DNA of 64,000 nucleotides from Thermosaccharophagus gerlachensis (GTDB taxonomy: Bacteria > Armatimonadota > Fervidibacteria > Fervidibacterales > Thermosaccharophagaceae). Under the pieces are notes generated by a model, which made no database searches, was not told the DNA's origin, and saw only the letters and a list, made by a program, of their open reading frames with translations. The DNA lies in assembly GCA_041538025.1 (NCBI GenBank), contig JBGOEV010000001.1, positions 62,001 to 126,000 of the forward strand, in the 5' to 3' direction. Shown here piece after piece: positions 18,303 through 26,186 of the stretch; the stretch's first letter is position 1; each line of letters opens with the position of its first letter. The position numbers were made by a program, and so were the translations under genes.

Positions 18303-18375
18303 TGGCCGGACCCAGAGTCGAACTGGGGACACCCGGATTTTCAGTCCGGTGCTCTACCACCTGAGCTATCCGGCC
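18303..18375 (-). tRNA. tRNA-Phe (anticodon GAA)
   Basis: A standard cloverleaf is readable on the minus strand. The acceptor stem GGCCGGA pairs with TCCGGCC, the D arm is AGCTCAGGTGGTAGAGC, the anticodon loop holds GAA, and the T loop is GTTCGACTC. The length is 73 nt with discriminator A. The 3' CCA is not encoded. It is the last of five tRNAs in a row on this strand. Confidence 0.95.
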
Positions 18376-18382
18376 ACTGTTA

Positions 18383-18460
18383 TGGCGGGGCCGACGGGAT
18401 TTGAACCCGCGACCTCCGGCTTGACAGGCCGACGTGCTAACCGGGCTGCACCACGGCCCC
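18383..18460 (-). tRNA. tRNA-Asp (anticodon GTC)
   Basis: A cloverleaf on the minus strand has acceptor GGGGCCG pairing with CGGCCCC, anticodon loop CTGTCAA (GTC), T loop GTTCAAATC, discriminator G and an encoded CCA end (included). It is seven bases from tRNA-Phe, so the two are surely on one transcript. Confidence 0.94.
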
Positions 18461-18538
18461 TGCCACTCAAATTACTTATCGTTCAATCAGCAGTGCCATT
18501 CACAATTATAGCACATGCAACGCTAACAAGCTTTAAAT

Positions 18539-18613
18539 TGGTGGGCGGTAGAGGAGTTGAACCTCTGACCTCCTGCTTGTAAGGCAGGCGCTCTCCCGCT
18601 GAGCTAACCGCCC
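18539..18613 (-). tRNA. tRNA-Val (anticodon TAC)
   Basis: A cloverleaf on the minus strand has acceptor GGGCGGT pairing with ACCGCCC, D arm AGCTCAGCGGGAGAGC, anticodon loop CTTACAA (TAC) and T loop GTTCAACTC. Discriminator A and the CCA end are encoded (included). It is part of the five-gene tRNA cluster. Confidence 0.95.
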
Positions 18614-18638
18614 ATATGTTACTTTCAAACTTGTTTTG

Positions 18639-18713
18639 TGGCCCCGACGGGATTTGAACCCGTGTTCCCGGCTTGAAAGACCGGTGTCCTCGACCAGCCT
18701 AGACGACGGGGCC
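18639..18713 (-). tRNA. tRNA-Glu (anticodon TTC)
   Basis: A cloverleaf on the minus strand has acceptor GGCCCCG pairing with CGGGGCC, anticodon loop CTTTCAA (TTC) and T loop GTTCAAATC, length 75 nt. CCA is not encoded. A second glutamate tRNA with CTC anticodon lies near 21.4 kb. Confidence 0.94.
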
Positions 18714-18733
18714 ACTTGCCAAATTCAATTTTA

Positions 18734-18810
18734 TGGTGCGCCGTGCAGGATTCGAACCTGCGACCCCCGGATTAAAAGTCCGGTGCTCTTCCAGACTGAG
18801 CTAACGGCGC
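18734..18810 (-). tRNA. tRNA-Lys (anticodon TTT)
   Basis: A cloverleaf on the minus strand has acceptor GCGCCGT pairing with ACGGCGC, D arm AGCTCAGTCTGGAAGAGC, anticodon loop CTTTTAA (TTT) and T loop GTTCGAATC. The CCA end is encoded (included). It is the first tRNA of the cluster, following the pyrophosphatase terminator. Confidence 0.95.
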
Positions 18811-18875
18811 TTACCTTCATTTTCAAAATTTTAACGATATGTTCCTCAATGTAAAGTAGCGCTGTTTGAGCTTTT

Positions 18876-18899
18876 AAAAGCGCTTGAAAACGCAAGCGC
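18876..18899 (-). terminator. Probable intrinsic terminator after the pyrophosphatase gene
   Basis: Read on the minus strand, GCGCTTG pairs with CAAGCGC around a six-base loop (CGTTTT), followed by TTTT. The seven-bp GC-rich stem sits seven bases past the pyrophosphatase stop codon and before the tRNA cluster. The T run is short, so termination may be partial. Confidence 0.5.
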
Positions 18900-18905
18900 A
18901 ATGAT

Positions 18906-21329
18906 TTACTGGTTGTTACTACCATCTGGAGTTATCACACCAACAGGAGCTTCAGCAAACTCTTTTTCAACTCTCTCCATTACCCAACTGCGTTTGCTAT
19001 ATGCGATAGCACCTATGAGAAGCCCAAGCGCCACAATTACAATTATAGCTCTAACCAACGGAGATATTGGTTGGGCAAACAGAGGCGCAACAAGGATGCC
19101 AACTAAGTTCATGACCTTTATCAAGGGGTTAAGTGCAGGACCTGCAGTATCTTTGAACGGGTCTCCAACAGTATCTCCTACCACAGCTGACTTATGAAAC
19201 TCTGTCCCCTTGCCACCAAACAAACCAGCTTCAATCTTCTTCTTGGCGTTATCCCAAGCACCACCGGCATTCGCCATAAGCACCGCAAGCAGTTGTCCCG
19301 TCACTATTGCGCCACCAAGGAAGCCACCAAGAGCTGCAGCACCAACTTTCTCACCCATAAAGCTGAGAGCGAACGCCGTCAGTATCGGTGAGCATACTGC
19401 CAAAATGCCCGGACCAAGAAGCTCCCTTTGAGCAGCTGCTGTGCTTATAGCGACGCACCTTCCGTAGTCTGGCTTTTCCTTCCATTCCATTATCCCCGGA
19501 CGTTCCCTAAACTGTCTCCTCACTTCCTCAATCAGTTGGAAAGCAGCCCTGCTCACAGCCCTTATCGCAAATGACGAGAAAAGGAAGGGCACTGCTGCAC
19601 CGATGAGCAATCCGATAAACACTTCCGGTTGGTCAATTGATATGCCTATTACTCGCTCTGTCAGTCCCGTTGCGTGTGCAGTGCTGATAAGCCCCGCTGC
19701 CTCAGTGAATGAACGGAACAAAGACACAGCAGCTATAACTGCCGTTGCGATTGCAAACCCTTTTGTAAGCGCTTTCGTGGTGTTCCCAACAGCGTCGAGC
19801 TTCGCTACCATCCTTGCAGCTCTTTCATTCTTCGTAGCCTCGTCTCTGAGTGCTCCTGACATCTCATAAATCCCATGAGCATTATCCGATATCGGACCGT
19901 AAGTGTCCATTGCGAGTATGAAGCCTGTTGTTGCGAGCAAACCCAATCCAGTCAGCGATATACCATAAGCGGACAACAGCACATCCCCGCTGAATATGAC
20001 CAGCGATGAAAATATTGTTACAGCTATAGCTATTATCGCCCACACAGTTGATTCAAGCCCGGTTGCAAAACCTTCAAGTATGAGCGTTGCGGTGCCTGTC
20101 TTTGACGAATATGCGATTTCAGTAACAGGTCGGCGCTCCGTGGATGTAAAGTATTCGGTGAGCCATCCAGTTATAACTGCAAGAACTATGCCCATAGTGT
20201 TTGCAAGGAAGAAACGCCACCAGCCAATTGGTTCACCAGCCACATTAGTTACATCACGCAGGTAGAAGAAGCTGACCAGCGCGAACCCCAAGATGCAAAT
20301 TCCAGCTGAGCTCCAAAATCCGACGTTGATTGGTTGCATTGGGTCTAATTCTTCTTCATCTCTCCCTCTCACCAACCATGTCCCTATCACCGATGCGATC
20401 ACACCTACAGCGCGTATGAAGAAGGCATACATTATAAGCTTCAAAGCACCTGCTTCACCAACTACGCTCAATGCACCATATCCAAGCAATATCGCTGCAA
20501 CGAGCGTCACCTCATATGATTCAAAGACATCGGCAGCCATCCCTGCACAGTCACCGACATTGTCACCGACATTGTCGGCAATGACTGCAGCGTTCCTCGG
20601 ATCATCCTCCGGTATCCCCTTTTCAACTTTTCCAACGAGGTCTGCACCCACATCTGCAGCCTTCGTGTATATCCCGCCACCAACTCGCATGAAGAGCGCT
20701 GCAAGACACCCACCAAAACCAAATCCAACGAGCACCTTCATAGCGTTTTCACGGAATATGAGGAATATGATGCATGCACCAAGCAATCCCAAACCAACAG
20801 TGAACATGCCAGATACAGTGCCAGCTTGGAAAGCAAGCTCAAGCGCCTTCTTAAACGAGCTCAGGGCTGCCATTGCTACCCTACTATTACCGTTGACTGC
20901 TGCATACATACCAACATAGCCTGCTGAGTATGAAGCGAACACTCCCATCAGGAATGCAAGCCCAATCCCTATAGCTATGTAAGGTCCATAATCTGGCAGT
21001 GGCATGTATGCAAGTATCAGAACAATAGTGATGCCTATGATAAACCAGATCATTGTCCGAAACTGTCTTCGTAGGTATGCGAAAGCTCCTTCCTTAATTG
21101 CTTGGTTAACTTGGCGCATTGCTGGCGTTCCGGCGTCTTGGCTTAGGACTTTGCGAATAAGGTAATAACCGTAGACGAGCGCTCCTATAGCTGTTGCGAG
21201 GACGAAAAGAAGCACATTTATCTCTGCTTGCGAAAACGGCGGTAGTTTCACTTTCCCTTCCTGTGCGAGCGCATGAGTGCATGCGAATATGGATAGCAAA
21301 ATCGCATTTCTTTGGATGTGCTTGAGCAT
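18906..21329 (-). CDS. hppA: Membrane-bound ion-pumping pyrophosphatase, K+-independent type
   Basis: This enzyme hydrolyses inorganic pyrophosphate and pumps protons (or sodium) across the membrane. The 807-residue chain has about 15-16 membrane helices and a hydrophobic N-terminus. The catalytic signature DVGADLVGKVE, followed by DNVGDNVGDCAGMAAD, is present, as are the later GDTVGDPFKDTAGP residues. In the motif GNTTKALTKG, the Lys and Thr occupy the two positions that mark K+-independent H+-pumping enzymes; the K+-dependent form has Ala and Gly/Ala there. An extended -10 promoter lies upstream and a hairpin terminator follows, so it is probably transcribed alone. Confidence 0.95.
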   Translation of the reverse strand: MLKHIQRNAILLSIFACTHALAQEGKVKLPPFSQAEINVLLFVLATAIGALVYGYYLIRKVLSQDAGTPAMRQVNQAIKEGAFAYLRRQFRTMIWFIIGITIVLILAYMPLPDYGPYIAIGIGLAFLMGVFASYSAGYVGMYAAVNGNSRVAMAALSSFKKALELAFQAGTVSGMFTVGLGLLGACIIFLIFRENAMKVLVGFGFGGCLAALFMRVGGGIYTKAADVGADLVGKVEKGIPEDDPRNAAVIADNVGDNVGDCAGMAADVFESYEVTLVAAILLGYGALSVVGEAGALKLIMYAFFIRAVGVIASVIGTWLVRGRDEEELDPMQPINVGFWSSAGICILGFALVSFFYLRDVTNVAGEPIGWWRFFLANTMGIVLAVITGWLTEYFTSTERRPVTEIAYSSKTGTATLILEGFATGLESTVWAIIAIAVTIFSSLVIFSGDVLLSAYGISLTGLGLLATTGFILAMDTYGPISDNAHGIYEMSGALRDEATKNERAARMVAKLDAVGNTTKALTKGFAIATAVIAAVSLFRSFTEAAGLISTAHATGLTERVIGISIDQPEVFIGLLIGAAVPFLFSSFAIRAVSRAAFQLIEEVRRQFRERPGIMEWKEKPDYGRCVAISTAAAQRELLGPGILAVCSPILTAFALSFMGEKVGAAALGGFLGGAIVTGQLLAVLMANAGGAWDNAKKKIEAGLFGGKGTEFHKSAVVGDTVGDPFKDTAGPALNPLIKVMNLVGILVAPLFAQPISPLVRAIIVIVALGLLIGAIAYSKRSWVMERVEKEFAEAPVGVITPDGSNNQ

Positions 21330-21369
21330 TGTTATGCACCTCCTCCACCTTCTGCATTTGCGACACTAC

Positions 21370-21378
21370 ATTATAGCA
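21370..21378 (-). promoter_or_regulatory. Extended -10 promoter of the pyrophosphatase gene
   Basis: On the minus strand the sequence TGCTATAAT is a perfect extended -10 element (TGnTATAAT), about 40 bases before the hppA start. No good -35 hexamer is spaced from it, as expected of extended -10 promoters. It lies 41 bases downstream of tRNA-Glu(CTC), which reads in the same direction. Confidence 0.5.
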
Positions 21379-21418
21379 CAACGTTTGGGATGCATTTAAA
21401 AGTATGCATAAAAACAAA

Positions 21419-21491
21419 TGGCCCCACCGGGATTTGAACCCGGGTTTCGGGACTGAGAATCCCGCGTCCTTGGCCACTAGACGATGGGGCC
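21419..21491 (-). tRNA. tRNA-Glu (anticodon CTC)
   Basis: A cloverleaf on the minus strand has acceptor GGCCCCA pairing with TGGGGCC, D arm with CTAGTGGCCAAGG, anticodon loop TTCTCAG (CTC) and T loop GTTCAAATC, 73 nt with discriminator A. CCA is not encoded. It stands alone upstream of hppA. Confidence 0.93.
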
Positions 21492-21689
21492 ATTTACAAC
21501 ATCAGCCGATGCTTATATTTTGCATCACATGGGAGCAGTTGTAAAGCCAAGCAGTTGTCCAACCTGTATGGCTCAGCACTTGCTTTTAAATCCACCTGCG
21601 CAGGAGATAAAATGCATGTTCAGGCAACGGTGAGCGAAATACGGAAGGAACATATAATTGAGCCCCTACCTTTGTGAGGTGGTTGAAGG

Positions 21690-22793
21690 ATGCTTTACAA
21701 AGAGGATTGGGAGACAGCGATGAAGCGGTGGGAAGCCTTTTGGCAGAGAGAGATAATTGACCGACCTGTGATTTGTGTTACCGCACCGCGCCAGAAACCC
21801 TTACCACATAAATCGGTGAGCACACCAACTTCGGTTGAACAGCAATGGCTTGATATAGGTTTCAGAATAGAACAAGCCGAAGCTAACTTTGCGTGCACCT
21901 TCTACGGTGGAGAAGCATTCCCGAACTTCTTCTGCAACTTAGGTCCTGGCGTCATGGCTACATTCATCGGTGCGAAACCGAGCTTCGCTAAGGAGACAGT
22001 ATGGTTTGAAACACCTATGGAGTGGAGCCAAGTTATGGAATGTCTTCGCTATGATGAACAAAATCCTTGGTGGCGCTTTACAAAGCAGCTGACTGAAGAA
22101 GCTTCAAATCATTTTCGTGATAAAGCTTTCGTCAGCATGACCGACTTGGGCGGTATCACCGATATTCTCGCTTCATTAAGAGGCACACTAAACTTGCTTG
22201 AGGACTTTGTTGTCATGCCTCATGAGGTGATTAGAGCTTCGCAACGAATTACTTACCTTTGGTTTCGCTACTACAGCGAACTTGATGAACTACTTCAAAA
22301 GAGGATGTTTGGACGCAGCGCATGGATGGGGCTTTTCTCATCGGGGACTTGGTATCCGATACAGTGTGATTTTTCTTACATGATTTCTCCGAAGCACTTT
22401 GAGGAGCTTGTGCTACCTTTTCTTGAGCAACAATGTCGGTGGCTTGATCACTCCGTTTATCACTGGGATGGAGTTGGACAGCTTGTGCATCTTGATCTTC
22501 TGCTTTCAATAGCTGAGTTAGATGCAATCCAATGGACACCCGGCGCAGGCAAGCCTCCAGTTGATGATCCAAAATGGCTACCATATTACAAGCGTATACA
22601 GAACGCCGGTAAGGGTGTGGTGTTGCTTGGGGTTGCACCGAAAAATGTTGAACGCATATTGAGCGAGCTTTCACCAAATGGTTTAGTGATCACGACACAT
22701 TGCTCTTCTGAAGAGGAAGCAAAGGACATCCTCAAACTCGCTAAGAGGGCTTGTGTGAGAGCACGCTCGTTGCTGAAATGTCGTGAGCTTTGA
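21690..22793 (+). CDS. URO-D/MtaA-superfamily-like protein, function unknown
   Basis: A 367-residue soluble protein resembling the uroporphyrinogen decarboxylase/methyltransferase superfamily, in a form often annotated as a corrinoid-related or URO-D-like protein in planctomycetes and Firmicutes. The opening WETAMKRWEAFWQREIIDRP is typical of that subgroup. Later HWDGVGQLVHLD and the IQWTPGAG segment match the TIM-barrel C-terminal strands. No corrinoid-binding domain is present in the chain. Substrate and reaction are unknown. The next gene starts within 20 bases, so the two are cotranscribed. Confidence 0.6.
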   Translation: MLYKEDWETAMKRWEAFWQREIIDRPVICVTAPRQKPLPHKSVSTPTSVEQQWLDIGFRIEQAEANFACTFYGGEAFPNFFCNLGPGVMATFIGAKPSFAKETVWFETPMEWSQVMECLRYDEQNPWWRFTKQLTEEASNHFRDKAFVSMTDLGGITDILASLRGTLNLLEDFVVMPHEVIRASQRITYLWFRYYSELDELLQKRMFGRSAWMGLFSSGTWYPIQCDFSYMISPKHFEELVLPFLEQQCRWLDHSVYHWDGVGQLVHLDLLLSIAELDAIQWTPGAGKPPVDDPKWLPYYKRIQNAGKGVVLLGVAPKNVERILSELSPNGLVITTHCSSEEEAKDILKLAKRACVRARSLLKCREL

Positions 22794-22806
22794 AGGAGTG
22801 GATGAA

Positions 22807-23259
22807 GTGACCCGCGAAGTAAAAAGTATATGGACTATTGGACACAGTGTTCGTTCACCTGAAGAGATGATACGGTTACTTCGCTTAAATGGCATCCGTG
22901 TAGTTGTAGATGTTCGTCGTTTCCCCAAAAGCACGAAATGTCCTCACTTCAACAGTGAAGCAATCGCGATATGGCTTGCCGAAGCTGGGATTAAGTATGT
23001 GTGGCTTGGGGATAAGCTTGGTGGGTATAGACATGGTGGCTACCAAAGCTACATGAACACGGATGAATTTGCCTGCGGCTTATGGCAACTTGAGGAGCTC
23101 GCAAAAGAAACATCTGTAGCAATCATGTGTGCCGAGCGTTTCCCATGGATGTGCCATAGGAGGTTTATTGCTTCCTGTCTTATATCACGCGGCTGGCGTG
23201 TCCTGCACATCATTGATGAAAAGCGCATTTGGGAACAGAAGCAAGCAATTGCTCCATAG
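22807..23259 (+). CDS. DUF488 family protein
   Basis: A 150-residue protein of the DUF488 family. It has the opening WTIGHSVRSPEEMIRLL, the VVDVRRFPKS motif with an arginine pair, GDKLGGYR, and the cysteine-containing stretch CAERFPWMCHRR near residue 110 that defines the family. The family has no firmly established reaction; the paired cysteines and arginines hint at a nucleic-acid or small-molecule role. The open frame runs from a GTG at 22783 inside the previous gene, but the GTG at 22807 has AAGGAG eight bases upstream. Confidence 0.82.
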   Translation: MTREVKSIWTIGHSVRSPEEMIRLLRLNGIRVVVDVRRFPKSTKCPHFNSEAIAIWLAEAGIKYVWLGDKLGGYRHGGYQSYMNTDEFACGLWQLEELAKETSVAIMCAERFPWMCHRRFIASCLISRGWRVLHIIDEKRIWEQKQAIAP

Positions 23260-23308
23260 ATGGAGCTCAAAGTGCGTTTTTATTTTCGCTTAGATGTGTG
23301 GGCATTCC

Positions 23309-23506
23309 TTACTCTTCAGTTTGTTTGCTCTCCTCTTCATGGTGGGTTGCTTTTTGTTTTGGTGTTTCATCTTCCTCACGCACTGCTCGCTTGAACTCTC
23401 TTATCCCCTTCCCGAGTGCTCCCATAAGTTGAGGCAACCTTGATGCGCCAAAGAGGAGCACTATAGCGCCGGCTATGATCAGCGCTTCAGTCATGCCTAT
23501 GGACAC
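23309..23506 (-). CDS. tatA: Sec-independent translocase TatA/E component
   Basis: A 65-residue single-span membrane protein. It has a short N-terminus, one hydrophobic helix, then the FGASRLPQLMGALGKGIREFK pattern of the TatA hinge and amphipathic helix, followed by a charged tail. TatA forms the size-adaptable pore of the twin-arginine export system. The open frame extends further upstream, but the GTG at 23506 is preceded by GGAGGTGAG and gives the normal N-out start. tatC is not in the window. Confidence 0.9.
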   Translation of the reverse strand: MSIGMTEALIIAGAIVLLFGASRLPQLMGALGKGIREFKRAVREEDETPKQKATHHEEESKQTEE

Positions 23507-23556
23507 TTTTCTCACCTCCGTCCATAGCTTCCACAATGGCAGTATGCCAATCAAGT

Positions 23557-24825
23557 TTAAGAGCTGTTCTCCTTAACATCCCTATACGCGCAGACTCTAT
23601 TTCTACCAGCTTGCTTAGCCTTATAGAGAGCCTTATCAGCTGCCTCAATGAGGCTAACTTCATCTGTTGCGTCGTCTGGGAAGACAGCTACTCCAGCGCT
23701 TATCGTGACGCGAAGTTCTTTGCCATTGTGCGATATGAGCAGCTTCTCCTCAACTGATTTTCTAATCCGTTCAGCAAGTGTTAGAGCACCGTTTAGATCA
23801 GTGTAAGCACATATTATGAGGAACTCCTCACCACCGTATCTGCCAACCAAATCAGATGCTCGTGCCTCGCTTGCAATCAGCTTAGCTAACCCTTGCAATA
23901 CTTTGTCGCCAGCCAGATGACCATATGTGTCGTTGAATTTTTTGAAGTGATCAATATCCAACATAATAGCCGCAAGTTGATAGCCATATCGTCTTGCCCT
24001 TGCAAGCTCTAATTCCAAGTGTCGCTCAAGGTGCCTTCTATTAGCTATTCCAGTGAGCGCATCAGTGAGCGATAATTTCTCCACTTGCTCATATAGCCTT
24101 ACTCTCTCAAGAGCTATGGCAGCCTGCTGTGTGAGAAATTCAAGTAAACGCAAATCTGGTTGTGTGAACTTGCGTTTACTATCTTCAATAAGCAGGACAC
24201 CTTGCACACCTTTCGCTGAAGTTAAAGGCACACACATAAGCGAATGTGTTGTTTTATCCGACCACTTTCCTTCTTGCTCTGGGATAATGGTTGATCTACC
24301 TGTCAAGGCAACATGGGCTACTATGCCCCCTTGACTGCTGAGCGAGTAGCGTCTTTGTTGTGGTTCCTTTGCAGGTATTGAAGCCACCTCTTCAAGGTAT
24401 TGTCCGTCATCTGAAATAAAAAAGACCTGCCCTGATTCAGCACCAAACATTTGCACGACTTCCTCAAGGAGTGTGCGTGAAAGCCCTTCTGCATCTGGGA
24501 CTGCTGTGATGGACTTAAGCACCTCTATCAGCATTTGTAACTGTAAAGCATGCTCACTCCTCTCCTTTACCTCATGTTGCAGTTCCGCTATGTTTGAGCG
24601 CATCTGCGAGATTTTATCTTGTGTTCTTGTCAAGTGCTCGTTAAGTGAGTTGCTGAAAAGCCAAAGAAGGATAGCTGCTGACGAGGCTATAGCCACTGAG
24701 AGGAAACTTAAGAGCGCTCCAATAGTTCCCCCAATAAGGTTTGCTGCGATGATGCATGTAACGCTTCCAATAAGCGCTATCGCAATCATCCTTAAGCGCT
24801 CAATAGATATGTCTTGCATCTGCAC
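23557..24825 (-). CDS. Membrane GAF-GGDEF diguanylate cyclase
   Basis: A 422-residue signalling protein. Two membrane segments at about residues 12-32 and 37-57 are followed by a coiled coil (about 60-100), a GAF sensor domain (about 110-240) and a GGDEF domain. The catalytic motif is GGEEF at 331-335, so it should make cyclic di-GMP. The allosteric I-site RxxD is present as RASD (322-325), five residues before GGEEF, so product inhibition is expected. It precedes tatA on the same strand. Cyclic di-GMP could control the type IV pilus genes farther along (inference). Confidence 0.92.
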   Translation of the reverse strand: MQMQDISIERLRMIAIALIGSVTCIIAANLIGGTIGALLSFLSVAIASSAAILLWLFSNSLNEHLTRTQDKISQMRSNIAELQHEVKERSEHALQLQMLIEVLKSITAVPDAEGLSRTLLEEVVQMFGAESGQVFFISDDGQYLEEVASIPAKEPQQRRYSLSSQGGIVAHVALTGRSTIIPEQEGKWSDKTTHSLMCVPLTSAKGVQGVLLIEDSKRKFTQPDLRLLEFLTQQAAIALERVRLYEQVEKLSLTDALTGIANRRHLERHLELELARARRYGYQLAAIMLDIDHFKKFNDTYGHLAGDKVLQGLAKLIASEARASDLVGRYGGEEFLIICAYTDLNGALTLAERIRKSVEEKLLISHNGKELRVTISAGVAVFPDDATDEVSLIEAADKALYKAKQAGRNRVCAYRDVKENSS

Positions 24826-24963
24826 TCACCACATCCTTTGTTGAGAAATATCTCAACTTCATGAATTATGTTAGCTTTTGTAAGTTACTGGGGTGCAACC
24901 ATCTATGTTCATGAGATGGCGCCCCCATTTCACATGTGCAATAATAATTTTTGAAGAAGTGAT

Positions 24964-25048
24964 GCCGACGTGGCGGAAATGGCAGACGCGCTGGCCTCAG
25001 GAGCCAGTGGGCGATAAGCCCGTGCGGGTTCGACTCCCGCCGTCGGCA
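24964..25048 (+). tRNA. tRNA-Leu (anticodon CAG)
   Basis: A type II cloverleaf of 85 nt. Acceptor GCCGACG pairs with CGTCGGC, the anticodon stem CTGGC/GCCAG encloses loop CTCAGGA (CAG), a long variable arm follows (GTGGGCGATAAGCCCGT), and the T loop is GTTCGACTC. CCA is not encoded. It stands alone on the plus strand between minus-strand genes. Confidence 0.95.
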
Positions 25049-25054
25049 TAGTGG

Positions 25055-25825
25055 TTATTGTTTATAACGACGCATAACAAGGACTTCCCACAAGTGTTCC
25101 CCTCGTGAGCGCACTTCAATAATGTAATGCCCGTCGTCTTCAAGCGCATCTGGTAGTTGCTTTATAGAACGCTCACAATCAAATAAGATTTGTAACACCT
25201 GCCCTGGACGCATTTGGTTGAGTTTCTCCTTTGCCCTTATCAGGTTGAATGGGAGCACCTCGCCTCTAAGGTCAAGAAATGCATCGGCTGGTAGAGAATC
25301 GTAGCTTGCTTGTCCAACCCTAAGATACGCATCTGCAACAATTATCATGTTCAATTCGCGAAAGCCATTTATGGATGAGTTATCAGAATCGCCCACATAA
25401 AGCCATGCCTTCATCGAAGTCATTTTCCCATTGGAGACACTCGTGACAATGTAGATCAAACCTGCCCATGCTAATTGCCCATCCGTTTGTGAAGGTATTG
25501 GAGGGACATTGGGATGTGAGTGGTATACGCCAATCCATTCTAAGCCCTGAGCTTTTGCACCCATGTGAGCCATGAGTATTGCACTTGGTTCAATCTCGTA
25601 TCTGCTATGCTTGCATTCGCTATGCACATTTTTTGTTGGGAAGGCTTTTGTGATTCCCCAAATGCTATCTCCTTGCTTGCAGCCGATGAGCAAGCCACAG
25701 CACTCATTCGGGTAGGCAAGTAGCGAGTGTTCTTTAATGCGTGTATATGCTGACAACGAGATGAATACATGACCTGTTAAAGTAGGTTGGTTTGTTCCGA
25801 TGGCATCGTTTCTGCTGCCATCCAT
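25055..25825 (-). CDS. JAMM metallopeptidase fused to a TusA-like domain lacking the sulfur cysteine
   Basis: A 256-residue fusion. The N-terminal half is a Mpr1/Pad1-type (M67/JAMM) zinc isopeptidase domain: Glu41, the HSHP motif with His102 and His104, Ser112 and Asp115 give the full E-HxH-S-D set. The C-terminal part (about 183-256) reads like TusA/SirA (AFLDLRGEVLPFNLIRAKEKL, then PGQVLQILFD and a DGH turn). The cysteine of the usual CPxP-type loop is replaced by Leu191, so it cannot carry persulfide in the usual way. JAMM proteases of this size process sulfur-carrier proteins in cysteine and other sulfur pathways. The start ATG has GAGGTGAG four bases upstream; the longer frame to 25867 has no site. 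Confidence 0.78.
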   Translation of the reverse strand: MDGSRNDAIGTNQPTLTGHVFISLSAYTRIKEHSLLAYPNECCGLLIGCKQGDSIWGITKAFPTKNVHSECKHSRYEIEPSAILMAHMGAKAQGLEWIGVYHSHPNVPPIPSQTDGQLAWAGLIYIVTSVSNGKMTSMKAWLYVGDSDNSSINGFRELNMIIVADAYLRVGQASYDSLPADAFLDLRGEVLPFNLIRAKEKLNQMRPGQVLQILFDCERSIKQLPDALEDDGHYIIEVRSRGEHLWEVLVMRRYKQ

Positions 25826-25960
25826 GTAGCTCACCTCATGGCAGCATAGTTGCACCAAAGGATGCAAGGCAGTTTCACTATGCTATCATAAGTGTGTCGC
25901 ATCAAGAACAGCGAAACCTAAATGGCAGAGCTTCGTCTAATAATTGCATGGGGACAGGAC

Positions 25961-25989
25961 TTGAAAGAAGGTATCCATGTGACTATAAT
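25961..25989 (+). promoter_or_regulatory. Sigma70-type promoter for the sigma factor gene
   Basis: TTGAAA and TATAAT are separated by exactly 17 bases in the 360-base divergent gap between the JAMM-TusA gene and the sigma factor gene. It would leave a 5' leader of about 190 bases before the sigma factor start. Nothing else is recognisable in this gap. Confidence 0.55.
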
Positions 25990-26186
25990 CTTAAAACGAC
26001 TGCCGATGCCCCGCTAAGATGAGTTGATCTTTTGAGGCAAAGTTAAAAAGAGAAGTTACTCACCTGCAACACACGCTAAGTGGGAGAATGCAAGAATCAG
26101 TGTGGTATAAACACAGTTGGCTTTTTCATCAACAGTAGGAAGAAGCAGTAACCCTACATGGTGTTGTGAATTTGGAGGTGAAAGAA

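Noticed and set aside
18300..18820. tRNA cluster as an integration site of a mobile island
   Set aside because: No integrase, no direct repeat of a tRNA 3' end and no foreign-looking genes flank the cluster.
20293..20919. Long open frame of 208 codons on the plus strand inside the pyrophosphatase gene
   Set aside because: It lies antisense to a strongly conserved membrane enzyme and its composition (Ser, Thr, Pro, Ala) is that of a shadow frame. No ribosome site and no similarity to anything known.
23240..23290. Possible terminator between DUF488 and tatA (GCTCCA-TAGA-TGGAGC)
   Set aside because: Only six base pairs, overlapping the DUF488 stop, with the T-rich stretch about ten bases away. 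Too weak to call.
26166..26186. Upstream GTG as the sigma factor start
   Set aside because: The GGAGGTG site lies between this GTG and the next one at 26187, so it would be inside the coding region. The later GTG is correctly spaced.
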